Assembly (NCBI GenBank): GCA_029891385.1
Contig: CM057228.1
Location: 67,555,523 to 67,619,522 of the forward strand
Direction of reading: 5' to 3'
DNA from: Erythroxylum novogranatense
Taxonomy: Eukaryota; Streptophyta; Magnoliopsida; Malpighiales; Erythroxylaceae
Length of the DNA stretch: 64,000 nt
Shown here: positions 10,487 to 23,333 of the stretch, piece after piece
Numbering within the stretch: the first letter of the stretch is position 1
Layout of the letters: every line of letters begins with the position of its first letter
The notes under the pieces: generated by a model
Told to the model about the DNA's origin: nothing
Database searches by the model: none
What the model saw: the letters and a program-made list of their open reading frames with translations, nothing else
Translations under genes and position numbers: made by a program

Positions 10487-13400
10487 CATACCCCTGTGGA
10501 CAGTGGACAAGGACGTTAAAGTCCTGTCCATCATCATGTTTGGTTAATGTCTGTGGTTGATTTTTGTCCTGTCCAACCTAGACATGGACATAAAATTCTT
10601 GTCCGATCCAAATCTGTGGTACAGAACATTACATCCAATGATGAAATTGGAAATGAATAATCGCCTTGATTTATGAGCAATTTGAAACCTAAAACGCTCC
10701 TTCGTCATCGTCTTCCCTTCCTTCCTGCGTCTTCTCGTCTGCGGTTTCCTCTCCACTACCAAATGCACGGTAAGCGTGTTTCTGTCCAGATTGTTCTCTT
10801 CTCTTCCCCCTTATTTCCTTCTAACGCTTATATACATGTTTCCATTTAAATCATTTCGCGGATCTGGAATCATGTCGAAGGAGATCCGGTCTTCGCCAAC
10901 CATCGCATCTCGGTGGCCATCGTCCGTCTCTATTAGGTTAGAGTTCATTTCATTTCGTTGTTGTTTTTCAATCACTTCTGTTCTTGCCTCTGCCTACTCG
11001 TGTTAATGTCTGCAACTTTAATCGCTTTTATGCCTTTGGGTCTGTTGGTAGCTTATAGATTTGATTTATTTTTCCCTTGTCTAAATCATCTCTTTTTCTT
11101 GTGATCATCTCTCTCACTTCTAATCCCAAATCCTTAAAATTAATCAAATCTAACCTCCTCAGACATTTTATTGTTTCACCGTCATTTTGCCTCAACAGTT
11201 GAGCTACATTTCCTCTTCTTCTCATTTCTCTGTCAATCTCCACCGCTACATCTCACGTATGTGCGACGAAAGGAGATGAAGGTTAGGGCTTGCAAAATTA
11301 TATGAATGTCTAATTAGGCATGGCGGTATAAATGCATGTGATTTGTGCCCAGTTCTTGTGATTTGTGCATCCGCCATAGTCTTTTTGAAGCTAAAGACAA
11401 AAATAGAAACTATCTGGGTTTTCATAATCTCTTCTTCTATATCAGCAACTATCGTGCTTTATAAGTATTGATTTTGGATCTCTTTCAGTGTTTTCTTCCA
11501 ATTATGAACTTGTTTTTGAACAAATAGAAATTTTAAGAATCTGGGATTTGGAACGTGGAGATGGACAGTGAATATGTTATAGCTTAGGTAGTAAAGTGAT
11601 AACCAACGAAGGAGAGAAGCGTTGAGAGGGACAGTGAATATGTTATAGCTTGTTTAACATATGTTTAAGTTGATAAACCATATGTTTAAGTTGTGAATGA
11701 AACCAGATCTGTGATCAAGCTGATTAACATCGACTCTATTAGTTAGAATTTTGTAAACTCTGCTGAAGGTTGACTCTATTAGTTAGAATTTTGTAAACCA
11801 GATCTGTGTTGAAGGTTGAATCTATTAGTTACGGATTTTATTCCATCTTTATTATAAATGAACCTCCTAATGCATCACAACTATGTAGTAAACTATTTTA
11901 TAGGTTTATGTAGCTATATTACAAATGTAGTAAACTCTTTTGTAGTAAACTCTTTTAATAGCTGTAACCTCTTTACAAATGTAGTAATTTAATCTATATT
12001 ACAAATCTGTAGCTATATGAAAGCTTCTAGGAGTCCCCATCATTTTAAAAAGACTCTTTATACGGATTGTTACCCTGTGATAGAAAGTGTACAGAAGTGA
12101 TTCAGTTACTAGTGTAAATAGACCTTTATCTGTGGCTTAGATGTTGCAATTCATTCACAAAAAAGTATCCATAATGTTAGTAGGATAACATGCTGATAAA
12201 GAAAATCGAAGTAGCAACTGTAAATATGGAATATCCGTATATGCATACAAATCTAGAATATCCCAATATGCATACAAATCTAGAAGTAATCAATCAAGTA
12301 AGTTCCTTGGTGGGCATATAGTACTTCCATACTAGGAAAAAATTAAGTAATCAATCAAGTAAGTTAGCACTTGAATGAATAAGTGAGAGTATGACAATAA
12401 TCTAGTCACCATAGTCTAGTAAATATTTGAGTTTAAATAACAGAAAATGTCCATAACAATAACAGAAATAATATGATAGAAGAAAATATACAGAAATGAT
12501 CAATACAAACCTAGAACCAAATGTAGTTGAACCAAAGCATCAAAGAAGTTAGATTTTCCTTAATTATGAGAATAAAATGATGTCATATGACACAATAAGC
12601 ATCAAATAAGCATAAATTTTTTCTGTCAATACTTAAACTACCTATTGTATTGATGGAATTTTATAAGCATCAAGTGAGCATGATATTGATCTTCATCTGC
12701 GGATTCATTTCCTTAATTATTATGAAATACCTATTGTATTGAAAAGCATCAGCACCATCATGCATATTTCTTTATTAGTTTAGTTTATCTTTCAAATATG
12801 TTTGGTTTAGTATTCAACAAGATAGAATGTCTGATTAAAAGCAACATCGATCTTTGTTTGTTGATTATTGGGTCTTTGATTATACTTTTACATTTTGTAA
12901 ATAAAAGATTATATTTCTTGTTCAGCTTTTGTCTTCTTAATAGAAATTGTTTGGGTGATGAATTAAGTTCCTCTAGTTCAGATATGATTTTATCTTTTGT
13001 AATGGTCGAGAAAGACAACACATATACAAATTGATAATAGTTTCATACTTTTGTCTTACTTGTCAAACAACGTACAATAATGACTAAATTTAGTAGACTA
13101 CATACAATGAAAAACATATAAACAGAGTTAAAATATGCCAATGAGCAGAGGCATTCACTTGCTGTTGATGTAAATATAATAACAATGGGTGAAGCCAATT
13201 GTTAAGTGCTTCCTTGCTTAAAATATATTCATGATTGGGAGTAAACATTGTGCTGGCTGATTAACCATTCAAACCATCATATGACTATTAATGGGCATAT
13301 TAACAAAGTAACTTTCATTTCTACCATTGATATGATTCCGAAGGACAGTGACAGTAACTTGGTGCTTAAATTGATGAAAGTAACTTGTATTCTCAATCAC

Positions 13401-13801
13401 TTTTATTGTTGTGAAATGTGAACTGAATCATTCTGCACTTTGAAGACCTAAGCATACATATTAATTGTGATTGCAAATGGAATCTGATGTGAGTAATGCA
13501 CTGCAAACTTAGAAGTTTATTCAAATACATATTAATTGAAGGTATATAGAGCCAAGTCATATCATTGTTTCTTTATTATGAGATGTACAACTAAATGACT
13601 TGTAATTGACTTGTATTTCAATTCTTTGACTTTTTAATTTATGTATTGCATGACTGTTGAAGACAACAACTTGCTAACGATTTCTATATTTTCTACATGT
13701 TTATAAATGTTACTATTCAATACATATATACAAATGCAGTATATGATCAATTAATATTTTTCGCTTTGTTGACAGTTTTGTTTTAAACAAAGTTGGAGGC
13801 A
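10487..13801. other. 5' noncoding part of the PIF/Harbinger element
   Basis: No long coding region is seen in 3.3 kb. A pyrimidine-rich stretch at 10690-10790 ends in ACGGTAAGCG, a good splice-donor context, and may be an untranslated first exon of the transposase. Two short direct repeats occur: GGACAGTGAATATGTTATAG at about 11572 and again at about 11630, and CTATTAGTTAGAATTTTGTA at about 11737 and about 11775, with a third partial copy at about 11821. The rest is AT-rich. Confidence 0.45.
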
Positions 13802-15184
13802 ATGGATGATGATGATATGTTTAACTGCTTGGCTTTTTATGAGATTTTGAAACAACAATTGGATATAATGAGAATTAGTATGTTGTTATGCTTATATGTA
13901 TACACCAAAAAACGGCGTAGACGTGAAAATGCTCAAGGAAGCAGGGCATTGGCAGTACCAAATAGGAAAGCCAATATATATAGGATTTTGCATGAGCGAG
14001 ATAGGAATACCCAGTGGGATTTAAGGATGGACACGAATGCATTTAAATTGTTATGTGAAATGCTTCAGCGCCATGGTGGGTTGACAAATACTGGACATGT
14101 GCCCATTGAAGAAAAAGTTTTAATCTTCCTAAGAATATTAACACAAAATGAATCCAATAGAGTTTTACAAGTGCGGTTTATGAGGTCAGGAGAAACAATA
14201 AGTAGGGTATTCCATAATGTGTTGAAGGCTGTAATCAAGCTTCAACATCTCCTGTTTGTGAAGCCAATACCAATTCCTGAGGATTGCACAGACAATAGAT
14301 GGAAATGGTTTAAGGTCAGTTAATTTAATAACTTAGCTACAATATGGTGTCTGATTTAACTCTATGCAATTAGTTAACGAGAACTTTTGTATTATGGCAT
14401 TTTAAACATAGGGTTGCCTTGGTGCTCTAGATGGAACCTATTTAGACATAATAGTTCCATTAGCGACAAACCAAGATCTGAGAGGTAGGAAAGGGAGAAT
14501 ATGCACTAATGTTTTAGGAGTATGTGACAAGGATCGTAACTTTGTCTATGTCCTTCTTTGGATGGGAGGGTTCAAGAATGATTCAAGGGTTCGCATGATC
14601 TTGTAAGTAGGCGAATGGACTTCAAGTTCGAGGGTATGTAAGAAACGATTTGTTATAAATTTGCAATTTCTTTTTTTAAGGCATGATTGGATATCCAAAG
14701 GTAATTGTGTTTGTTGCTTATAGGAAATTACTACTTAGTAGATGCTGGCTATACCAATGGTCCTGGTTTTCTTGCACCTTTTATATGAACAAGATACTAT
14801 ATTCAAGAGTGGGCAAGAGATGGAAGGGCACCTAGGAATGCAGAAGAGCTTTTTAATAAAAGACACTCGTCTGCCAGAAATGTGATTGAACGTGCATTTG
14901 GTTTACTGAAAAAAAGATGGAAAATCCTACGAAATCCATCTTTTTATCCTGCAGCTACTCATGTGCACATAATTCTTGCATGCTGCTTTCTGCACAATTT
15001 TATTAGGTTACATATGAGTGAAGATCCAGCAGAGCAGAGTCCAATTGAAGATGAGGAAATGCCAATTGGGGAAGATACACCATTACCAGAATTTGTTGAT
15101 CGTGTTGAGACAAGTAATGAATGGAGTCAATGGAGAGAGGATTTAGCTAACAACATGTTTGATGACTGGAGAATAAACCATTAA
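13802..15184 (+). pseudogene. PIF/Harbinger (HARBI1-like) DDE transposase, broken
   Basis: Exon 1 is 13802-14314, intron 1 is 14315-14411, exon 2 is 14412-14633, intron 2 is 14634-14723 and exon 3 is 14724-15184. The catalytic triad of the DDE_Tnp_4 family is visible: D in GCLGALDG (codon at 14430), D in YYLVDAGY (14741) and E in ARNVIERAFG (14888). The flanking LFNKRH and CCFLHNFIR blocks are typical of plant PIF transposases. The encoded enzyme would cut and rejoin the transposon with help from the Myb-like partner. Two lesions are present: a one-base loss at about 14596, where a CTG codon appears as CG in GTTCGCATGAT, and a TGA stop at about 14790 where the family has glycine (PYRGTRY-like block). 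The start was chosen at the ATG of MDDDDMFN. Confidence 0.85.
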
Positions 15185-15404
15185 ATTGTATACTCGTATA
15201 TTTGGATGGCCTTCATTGTAACTGAATTGAGGCATTGCTTAAAGTTTTCTTCATATTGTTGACTGTCTTTGTATTGAATTACATGTTTCATTTAAGTTAA
15301 TGTTGTCTTCTTTCATTTCATTTCATTTCAAATTACATGTTAATTATTCATGTTAGTTATGATTTGCAATGGTTTGGGGTATGACATTGCATGGTTTAGG
15401 TGCA

Positions 15405-16373
15405 ATGTCACGGGTTTGGACAGATGATGAAATAGATGCATTTGTTACCTTCTTGGAAGTGGCGGTGGTTACTGGACAAAGAACCGATAATGGCCAATTT
15501 AAGCCTGGGACTTTCCAACTTCTTGTTACACAACTTGGTGAGAAGTTTCCTGGGTGTGGCATTGAGAAGAGACATGTACAAAATAAAATCAAGAGGTTGA
15601 AGGAAAAATATCAGACAGCCTATGACATGCTGAACTGCAGCGGGTTTGGGTGGAATGAAAGCAAACAATGCGTTGAGGTTGACAGCAAGCAAGTGTTGGA
15701 GGAATGGATGAAGGTTAGTTGTTAATACACGCATCATGACAATAGTTATTGTTTGACATGCTAACAACAAGGTGCATTTGGTTTACAGAAGCACCCTAGT
15801 AAGTTCTATACTCCTGGGAAGCCGTTTCCAATGTACCCAAGACTAGCGTTTATCTTTGGGAAAGACAGAGCCACAGGGGCCGCTGCTCAAGCCGGGCCCG
15901 ATGCTACTTCGCAGTTTGAAGCTGATGACATGGAAGCCGATAGGACAGTAGCTTCACCTGTTCATGCTTCCCCATTGACTGAACCAGGTGTAGCAGACAC
16001 TCCTGCACCAACTGCAACCGTCCATGTAGCTGGTTCTGTCGCCTCTTCTTCCAACACTGACGCAAACCGACCAAATAAAGCGAGAAGGAAGATGAGGGAC
16101 AGTGAAGTGTTAGAAACCATTGCTGACACACTTGCACGTGCAACGGACAACAGTGTTAGGAGTGCAGAAATTATGGCAGATGCTATGGTGAGGCGGGGAC
16201 AACAATTTCCCCAGATAGGTGACGAGCTTGGGAGTTTGGGTTTCTCCACCGAAGACGTTGTTACGATTACAATGATCTTCTCGCAGAATCCTCATGCTGG
16301 GAATCTTTTTTGGGGTTTAAATGCAGAACAAAAGCAGGCTTATGTGCAGAGGCTCTTACGTCAAGCTCTCTGA
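15405..16373 (+). CDS. Myb/SANT-like DNA-binding partner of the transposase
   Basis: Two exons, 15405-15713 and 15789-16373, are joined in phase 0 over a 75 bp GT-AG intron, giving 297 residues without a stop. Residues about 1-100 form a Myb/SANT-like domain of the type paired with plant PIF transposases: the WTDDEIDAFVTFL start, then GTFQLL, then KNKIKRLKEKY and a GFGWNE block. The middle (about 115-200) is a low-complexity linker rich in A, P, T and S with a basic RPNKARRKMR run. The C-terminal end (LGFSTEDVV..., FWGLNAEQKQAYVQRLL) is helical and conserved in such proteins. In PIF/Pong systems this protein binds the element ends and recruits the transposase. The gene lies 220 bp after the transposase on the same strand. 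An upstream in-frame ATG at 15369 is possible. I chose the ATG next to MSRVWTDDE because the recognisable domain starts there. Confidence 0.8.
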
Positions 16374-16624
16374 TTTACTGTTTCTTTCGTGAAGATGTCT
16401 GTGAATCTCAACTATTATATGGTCACGTGTGATGATCACTATGCGTGTAACTTTATTTATTTGTGGTACTACCAAGTGATGTTGACTGATGTGATATACT
16501 TTTGACTGTGTTTGTCTACATGTTTATCAATGATGAATGTAGTTGTTTTATTAAATATTTAGTTTATTTCTTTTCTGCACGTTTATGAATGATTAGAGTA
16601 TGATTCATTTACAGGTACATCACT
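16374..16624. other. Spacer between Myb-like and third gene
   Basis: Noncoding, AT-rich. It ends in TTCATTTACAG just before the third gene, a plausible splice acceptor, so the third gene may have an untranslated upstream exon or be spliced from the upstream transcript. Confidence 0.4.
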
Positions 16625-16677
16625 ATGGACAGATACAACTTATATGTTGTATTCGTTGGACGAGAAGTTGGAATTTT

Positions 16678-18101
16678 TGTTAGTAGTGTGCCCTAGGCCA
16701 ATGAACATTTGTGATTCATGTATTAACATTATGATTTGTTAATAATATATTATGAGGTATTCCGTTTCATATATGCATGTATTTCGTTTATGTAATGTGA
16801 TTTACATTCCATGAATAGTATTAGACTTATGTCATCAAGTATGTGACTTGATAGTAAAACCATAAGCGTTATAACACTATTCTAGACTGTCCCTGGTCGA
16901 TCATTATTGGTGGAACAATAATGAATTAAGACTAGTATGTGTTCTGATTGATGATCACGTTTTATTGATCATGGATATGAGATATCAAATCAGAAACATA
17001 GATATATGTTAGAGAACATATATTGGACCGACCCACATAAAGAATACTACATGGTTTCATGTCATTAGTGATTCTTAATATGGTTTGACTATAGTCCTTT
17101 GACCTGAAGTCATTATGGTTCCCTACATGAGGAATTCGGTGTTTTGATATTAGACTAAGTTATTTTTAACCGAATAACAAATAGTCTTATGTTGGACATA
17201 AAATGAATCATGCGGAGGGATGTGAATGACGTAGATGAGATTTGTACCTCTCTTAAGTGAGAGAGATATCATTTGGGCCTCTTGACAAGTGTGACTGAAG
17301 AAATGCATGGCCGTGCTCAACTGAATTGATGAAGAGTCATCAATGTCATTTGTTATAATCAGTCAACTTGGGGATCAAGAAACTATGATTAATCAAAGGT
17401 TGACATGTACCATGCCTTGTGATTAATCTTGATATCGTGTTACAAAGGATTGAGCCTATAACCATAATTCTGAGTTAAATCGGATTATCGATCCTCATTT
17501 GATTTGGGTAGTCATAATGTCTTGCTAGAGGCCGCTTATGACTTATGGGCCTTGAAGTGTAATCAAGCCCATTGCCAACATCAAATGAGCCTACAGGGTC
17601 GCACACAAAGAGTGATGTGATCTGGGCTTATTCTCTTGGGCCTAATTTATTAGGTGTTGAATAAATATATTTAGATATATTTATTGGGCTAGATTTAATT
17701 AAGTTGTCGGGCTTTTATTATATATGATATAATGGGCCGAAACTTAATAGGGCCTAAATGAGATTAGGGTTTCTCTATAAATAGAGAAACTTAGGTCTCA
17801 TTAGGTTAAGGAAGAAAAGACGAAACCCTAGCCGCCATCTAAGAGAACGATCTTGCGGCGTTCAGAAAGTGTTTACAGGACGTGCTAGCACACTACAGCC
17901 GCAGCCCGGATCGTGCTTGCTCGTGTGGAAACCGGTAGAGGACATTAGCGATTTGCAGTGTCTTGGAATCTGAAAAGAAGCAATCCATTCACGAAAATAA
18001 GGTATTTTCGTTAATCCTTCGTGTTTTCGATTATACGTGATGTTCTTGTATGGTCTTTTCCGTAGCGTATTGTGAATACTCGGACCGTACGCGATCCAAC
18101 A
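16678..18101 (+). repeat. 5' LTR of copia element
   Basis: 1424 bp, starting TGTTAGTAGTGTGCCC and ending GCGATCCAACA. Carries a TATA element at about 17774-17784 and ends directly before the primer-binding site. Confidence 0.92.
17769..17790 (+). promoter_or_regulatory. LTR TATA box inside a perfect inverted repeat
   Basis: GTTTCTCTAT and ATAGAGAAAC are exact reverse complements separated by AA, and the CTATAAATAG core is a strong TATA-box match. The same arrangement is kept in the 3' LTR at 24418-24439. It is probably the element's core promoter, with transcription starting roughly 30 bp downstream. Confidence 0.75.
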
Positions 18102-18118
18102 GTGGTATCAGAGACAGG
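18102..18118 (+). other. Primer-binding site of copia element
   Basis: GTGGTATCAGAGACAGG follows the 5' LTR directly. TGGTATCAGAG is complementary to the 3' end of initiator methionine tRNA, the usual primer for plant copia elements. Confidence 0.85.
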
Positions 18119-19360
18119 TTCTTCTGTAAAATCGTTAATATACGTGTTTTTGATTACATGTGTTCACGATTTTGGCTTCTGTATAATCGAAAATATATAC
18201 ATGTTTGGATTACAAGTGTTTACGGATTTGGATTCTGTAGAGATAAAAATATGGATGTTTTGATTACATGTGCTCACGGTTTTGGTTGCGTGATATGAAA
18301 GTGTTTTTATTTCATGCATGTTCTTTTCGGATCTGTTGATTATCTTGGTACTGATGAGAATATATGATAAGCATGAAGGGTTTGACCGACAGGTGGTAGT
18401 TGCTAGGGTTTCCCCCATGTAAGACATGGATCTGGAATGGGAAACCGCAAGTATTCATGTTGGACAAGGATACTCCAGTCGACTAGCATCTCTTCGATGA
18501 CTAGAAGTGTTTCAATGATTGGTTGGAGGCGGAGATGAGTTTTGGTAAAAACATTTGTTCGATCGTGAAATTGGTTCCAATGATGGCACAAGTCGACCGA
18601 TGAATATCATCTTTTCGGTCGATCAGCACAAGTCGACCGATGACTATCGACTTTTCTAGTAATGATTGGCAAGCCCAAAGAAGGGCGATTTCCTTACGCT
18701 TGTTTATTTGTTATGTTTTATATATTATGGGTGTTACATGTGTTTATTTATATTTTTTGAATATTTATATTCATGTGTAAGTTACTATTCTATACTTCTA
18801 ATATATATATATACTCAAGTATGTTGTGATATAGGATTAGAAATAGCATAGTACAAACACCCTTACTAATAGGATTAGTAGCCTTCATAATGTACTAAGA
18901 ACGACCCTCTTCATAATTTCAAGTTTATATGCCTTCCATAAATCTTTACCAATGTTTATCTCTAGCTTATCCTTATGTGGGTTTTTGCCAAAGCAAGGCA
19001 TGTAGGGATCATCTAGGGAAGACATTTGAATAATGGTGCTATTCATAGGTAAAGTATGGTTAAACTTGACTAAGCTATCAAAACAGTTTTAGGCTTAGGG
19101 CATAAGATTGGGTTTTTACATACATGCAGTACATAAGATGTATTTTAATATAAGCCCATCAAGAGTTACATGTGATGTAATTGAAAAGAGTTTTCTACCT
19201 AAATAACTAAGTTTTGAGTGTTAAGCCAAAGCTTTCTTAGGACTTGGTGAAATATGGATCTTGTTTCTCCCATTTTTCAATTGAGGATTATTTATTTGAG
19301 TGGGAGCTAATACCTCATAATATATGAATGTTGACCCTTGTTGCATAATTTTTGTAGATT
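18119..19360 (+). other. Leader of copia element
   Basis: 1.2 kb without a supported gene between the primer-binding site and gag. It contains a direct repeat of ACAAGTCGACCGATGA-like words (about 18587 and 18629) and a related CAGTCGACTAGC at about 18477. Short open frames here show no known domain. Confidence 0.5.
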
Positions 19361-22300
19361 ATGGCTACTCCATCCACAAACCTTTCTATGCGATCTATCT
19401 TAGAGAAAGAAAAGTTTAGTGGAACAAATTTCCTAGATTGGTATAGGAACTTGAGAATTGTTCTCAAGCAAGAAAGAAAACTTTATGTCTTAGAAGAGCC
19501 CATCCCTGAGGAACCACCGAAAAATGCACCTAAGGCTCAAAAGGATACTTACATGAAGCATATCAATGACTCTACGGATGTGTCATACCTTATGTTAGGC
19601 GCCATGATCTCTGACCTTCAGAAGGATTTAGAGGAAATGGAGGCCTATGACATGCTTGCTCAACTGAAAGCTATGTTTCAAGAGCAAGCACGCCAAGAGA
19701 GGTTTAGAACCACTAAGGCATTGAATTCATGCAAGATGACTCCTGGCACACCCGTGAGTGCTCATGTTCTCAAGATGAAGAGTTACATTCATCATCTTGA
19801 GAAATTAGGTGCACCTGTTAGTCAAGAATTGGGAATTGATCTTATTCTAACATCTTTGACTGATGAATATGATCAGTTCATTCTTAACTACAACATGCAT
19901 AATATGGAGAAGTCCATTGACAAATTGCATGGGATGCTGAAAACTGCTGAAGAGAACTTAAAGGGAAAGGTTAAGACCACCAATGAAGTTCTTGTGGTTC
20001 AAAAGGGAAAAGCTTTCAAGAAGAAGGGCAAAGCAAAGGACAAAGGTAAAGTACCCAAGTCCAAGCCCAAGCCCAAGCCTAAAGCTAAGACAAAGGCACC
20101 CAATGAGGGAGTTTGCTTTCATTGCAATGAACCTGGTCATTGGAAAAGGAACTGCAAACTCTATTTGGAAGAGTTGAAAGAGAAGAAGAATAGTGCGACT
20201 ACTTCTTCAGGTATGTTTGTTATAGAAATCAATTTTACTCCTTCTGCATCTTGGGTATTAGATACCGGAGCTGCAACTCACATTTGTACTAATGTGCAGA
20301 GTCTAAGAAGGACTAGAAGATTGATGTCTGGTGAGATCGACCTGCGCGTGGGAAATGGAGCAAGAGTTACTGCTTTATCCGTGGGGACGTATGATCTTAT
20401 TTTGCTTACTGGGCTCATTTTGGAACTCAAGAATTGTTATTATGTACCTACTATAAGTAGGAACATTATTTCTTTTGCTTGTTTAGAGAATGATGGATTT
20501 AAATTTTCTATTGAGAATAGAAGTATTTCCATTTATAAGAATGACATTTTATATGGCATTGCACGTCAATTAAATGACATTTATACTCTAGACATTGAGT
20601 TTGTTACAAATGAGCCCATCTATAACATAAATACTAAGAAGTTTAAATCTAACGATTTGAACCCAACCTATCTCTGGCATTGTCGTTTAGGCCATGTAAA
20701 CGAAAAACGCATTTCAAAACTCCATCAAGATGGATTCATTGATTCTTTTGAATCTTTTGAGACATGTAATTCTTGTTTACTGGGTAAGATGACAAAGGCC
20801 CCCTTCACAGGTAAAGGGGAAAGGGCCAATGAGCTATTGGGCCTTATACATACCGATGTATGTGGTCCTTTTAGCATATTAGCGAGAGGAGGTTATTTGT
20901 ATTTCATTTTTTTTACAGATGACTTCAGTAGATATGGGTATGTCTATTTAATGAAGTACAAATCTGAATCTTTTGAAAAGTTCAAAGAGTATAAGAATGA
21001 AGTACAAAATCAGCTTGGCAAGAATATTAAAATCCTTCGATCTGATCAAGGAGGTGAATATTTAAGCCAAGAGTTTGATGATTATCTTAATGATTGTGGA
21101 ATTGTTTCACAATTGACTCCTCCAGGAACTCCTCAATGGAATGGTGTTTCTGAAAGGAGAAATCAAACTCTATTAGATATGGTTCGATCAATGATGAGTC
21201 AAACTGATCTTCCAAAATACTTCTGGGGCTATGCTTTAGAAACCGCAACATTCATATTGAACCGTATTCTTTCAAAGGCTGTAGAAAAGACACCTTATGA
21301 GATATGGACTGGGAAGCGTCCCAATTTATCTTTTCTAAAGATTTGGGGGTTGTGAGGTTTATGTGAAGCGTCCAATTGCTGACAAGTTGGCACCCAAATC
21401 TGAAAAATGTTATTTTATGGGATATCCTAAGGAAACTAAAGGATATTATTTTTACATCCCATCAGAGAACAAAGTGTTTGTTGCTCAAAATCGTTTCTTC
21501 TTAGAGAAAGAATTTGTTTCCAAAGGAAACAGTGGGAGTAAAGTACAACTTGAAGAAATTCAAGTTTCACAAAATGACATTGAGCCTGAAAAGGAGATTG
21601 AAGCGAGCTCACAAGCTATTGATGAGCAGCCTTCAACAACACAAGGCCTACGTAGATCTGATAGGATTCGTCATGAGCCCGAGAGATATGGATTTCTCGT
21701 TACCGATGATGATAATGTGATGCTCATCGATCATAATGAGCCCACAACCTATCAAGAAGCTATGGAAAGTCCAGAATCTGCTAAATGGTTAGAGGCCATG
21801 AAAGCAGAGATGCAATCCATTTATGACAATCAAGTTTGGACTTTGATTGATCCGTCTGATGGCTTGAAGACCATTGGATGCAAATGGGTTTTCAAAAAGA
21901 AACTCGACATGGATGAAAATGTGCACACTTATAAAATAAGACTTGTTGCTAAAGGTTATCGACAAGTTCATGGAATTGATTATGATGAGACATTTTCTCC
22001 AGTGGTCATGATCAAATCCATTAGAATTCTTATTGCCATAGCTGCATACTACGATTATGAGATATGACAAATGGATGTCAAAACGGCTTTCCTTAATGGA
22101 AACTTACTTGAGGATGTATATATGATACAACCTGAGGGTTTTGTCCATCCTAAGAATTCTGGAAAGGTGTGCAAGCTTCAAAGATCCATTTATGGATTGA
22201 AGCAAGCATCAAGAAGCTGGAATCTTCGTTTTGATGAAGTTGTCAAAGAGTTTGGATTCATCAAGAATGAAGATGAACCTTGTGTTTACAAAAAGGTTAG

Positions 22301-23319
22301 TGGGAGTGTTGTTGTCTTTTTAGCTTTATATGTTGATGACATATTGCTCATTGGAAACGATATTCCAACCTTACAGAGTGTCAAGATTTGGTTAAGGAAA
22401 CGTTTCTCAATGAAAGACTTAGGTGAGGCTGCCTATGTTTTAGGCATTAAGATCTATAGAGATAGATCAAGAAAGCTTATAGGCCTAAGTCAGAGTACAT
22501 ACATAGATAAGATACTGAAAAGATTCAGTATGCAAGATTCTATGAGAGGATTCTTACCTATGTCACATGGAATCAAGCTTTCCAAGAAGGATTGTCCTAC
22601 TTCAGATAAGGAGCTTGAGCGCATGAGTAAGATTCCATATGCATCTGCAATTGGATCTATCATGTATGCCATGTTATGTACTCGACCAGATGTCTCATAT
22701 GCTTTGAGCATAACAAGTAGATACCAATCTAATTATGGTGAGAGTCATGGATACGATTAAGAATATCCTTAAGTACTTGAGAAGAACTAAGGATATGTTC
22801 CTAGTCTATGGAGGACTTGAAGGAGAGCTCGTTGTAAATGGTTACACTGATGCTGGTTTTCAGTCTGACATAGATGATTTTAGATCGCAATCAGGTTTTG
22901 TGTTCTGTTTGAATGGAGGTGCAGTGAGCTGGAAAAGTTCAAAGCAAGACACTATTGTTGATTCTACAACTGAAGCTGAGTACATTGCTGCCTCGGATGC
23001 AGCTAAGGAAGCCTGTATGGATTAGGAAGTTCATTATTGAGCTTGAGTTGTTCCTAGCATTGCAAGTCCTATAGACCTTTATTGTGATAATAATGGGGCT
23101 ATAGCACAGGCTAAGGAACCAAACTCACATTATAGATCCAAACACATACTCATACGTTTCCATCTGATTAGAGAGATCATTGGGAGAGGAGACGTGAAGA
23201 TATGCAAAGTGGGCACAGATGACAACATTGCCGATCCACTTACTAAGCCTCTTCCACAGCCTAAACATGAGAGTCATACGAGGTCTATGGGTATTAGATA
23301 TCTGACTGATTGGGCCTAG
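19361..23319 (+). pseudogene. Copia gag-pol polyprotein with several lesions
   Basis: The ATG at 19361 opens a 664-residue frame: gag with a UBN2-type domain, a basic lysine/proline tract, a CCHC zinc knuckle (CFHCNEPGHWKRNC, residues about 252-265), the protease active site DTG (about 301-303, in WVLDTGAATHI), a pre-integrase zinc block (HCRLGHVN ... CNSC), and the integrase core with D (IHTDVCGP), D (the RSDQGGEY block) and E (QWNGVSERRN). A one-base gain at about 21350 shifts the frame. Integrase end and reverse transcriptase follow in 21363-22067 and 22071-22760, including the ALYVDDILL catalytic block near 22330, separated by a TGA in place of the expected Trp codon (22068). Small indels at about 22750, 23010 and 23040 break RNase H (TTEAEYIAA block at about 22970), whose end runs to the TAG at 23317. 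Such a polyprotein would make and integrate element DNA. This copy cannot, unless some lesions are sequence errors. Confidence 0.88.
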
Positions 23320-23321
23320 TG

Positions 23322-23333
23322 CAAGTGGGAGAT
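23322..23333 (+). other. Polypurine tract of copia element
   Basis: AAGTGGGAGAT-type purine run just before the 3' LTR, the usual second-strand priming site. Confidence 0.75.
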
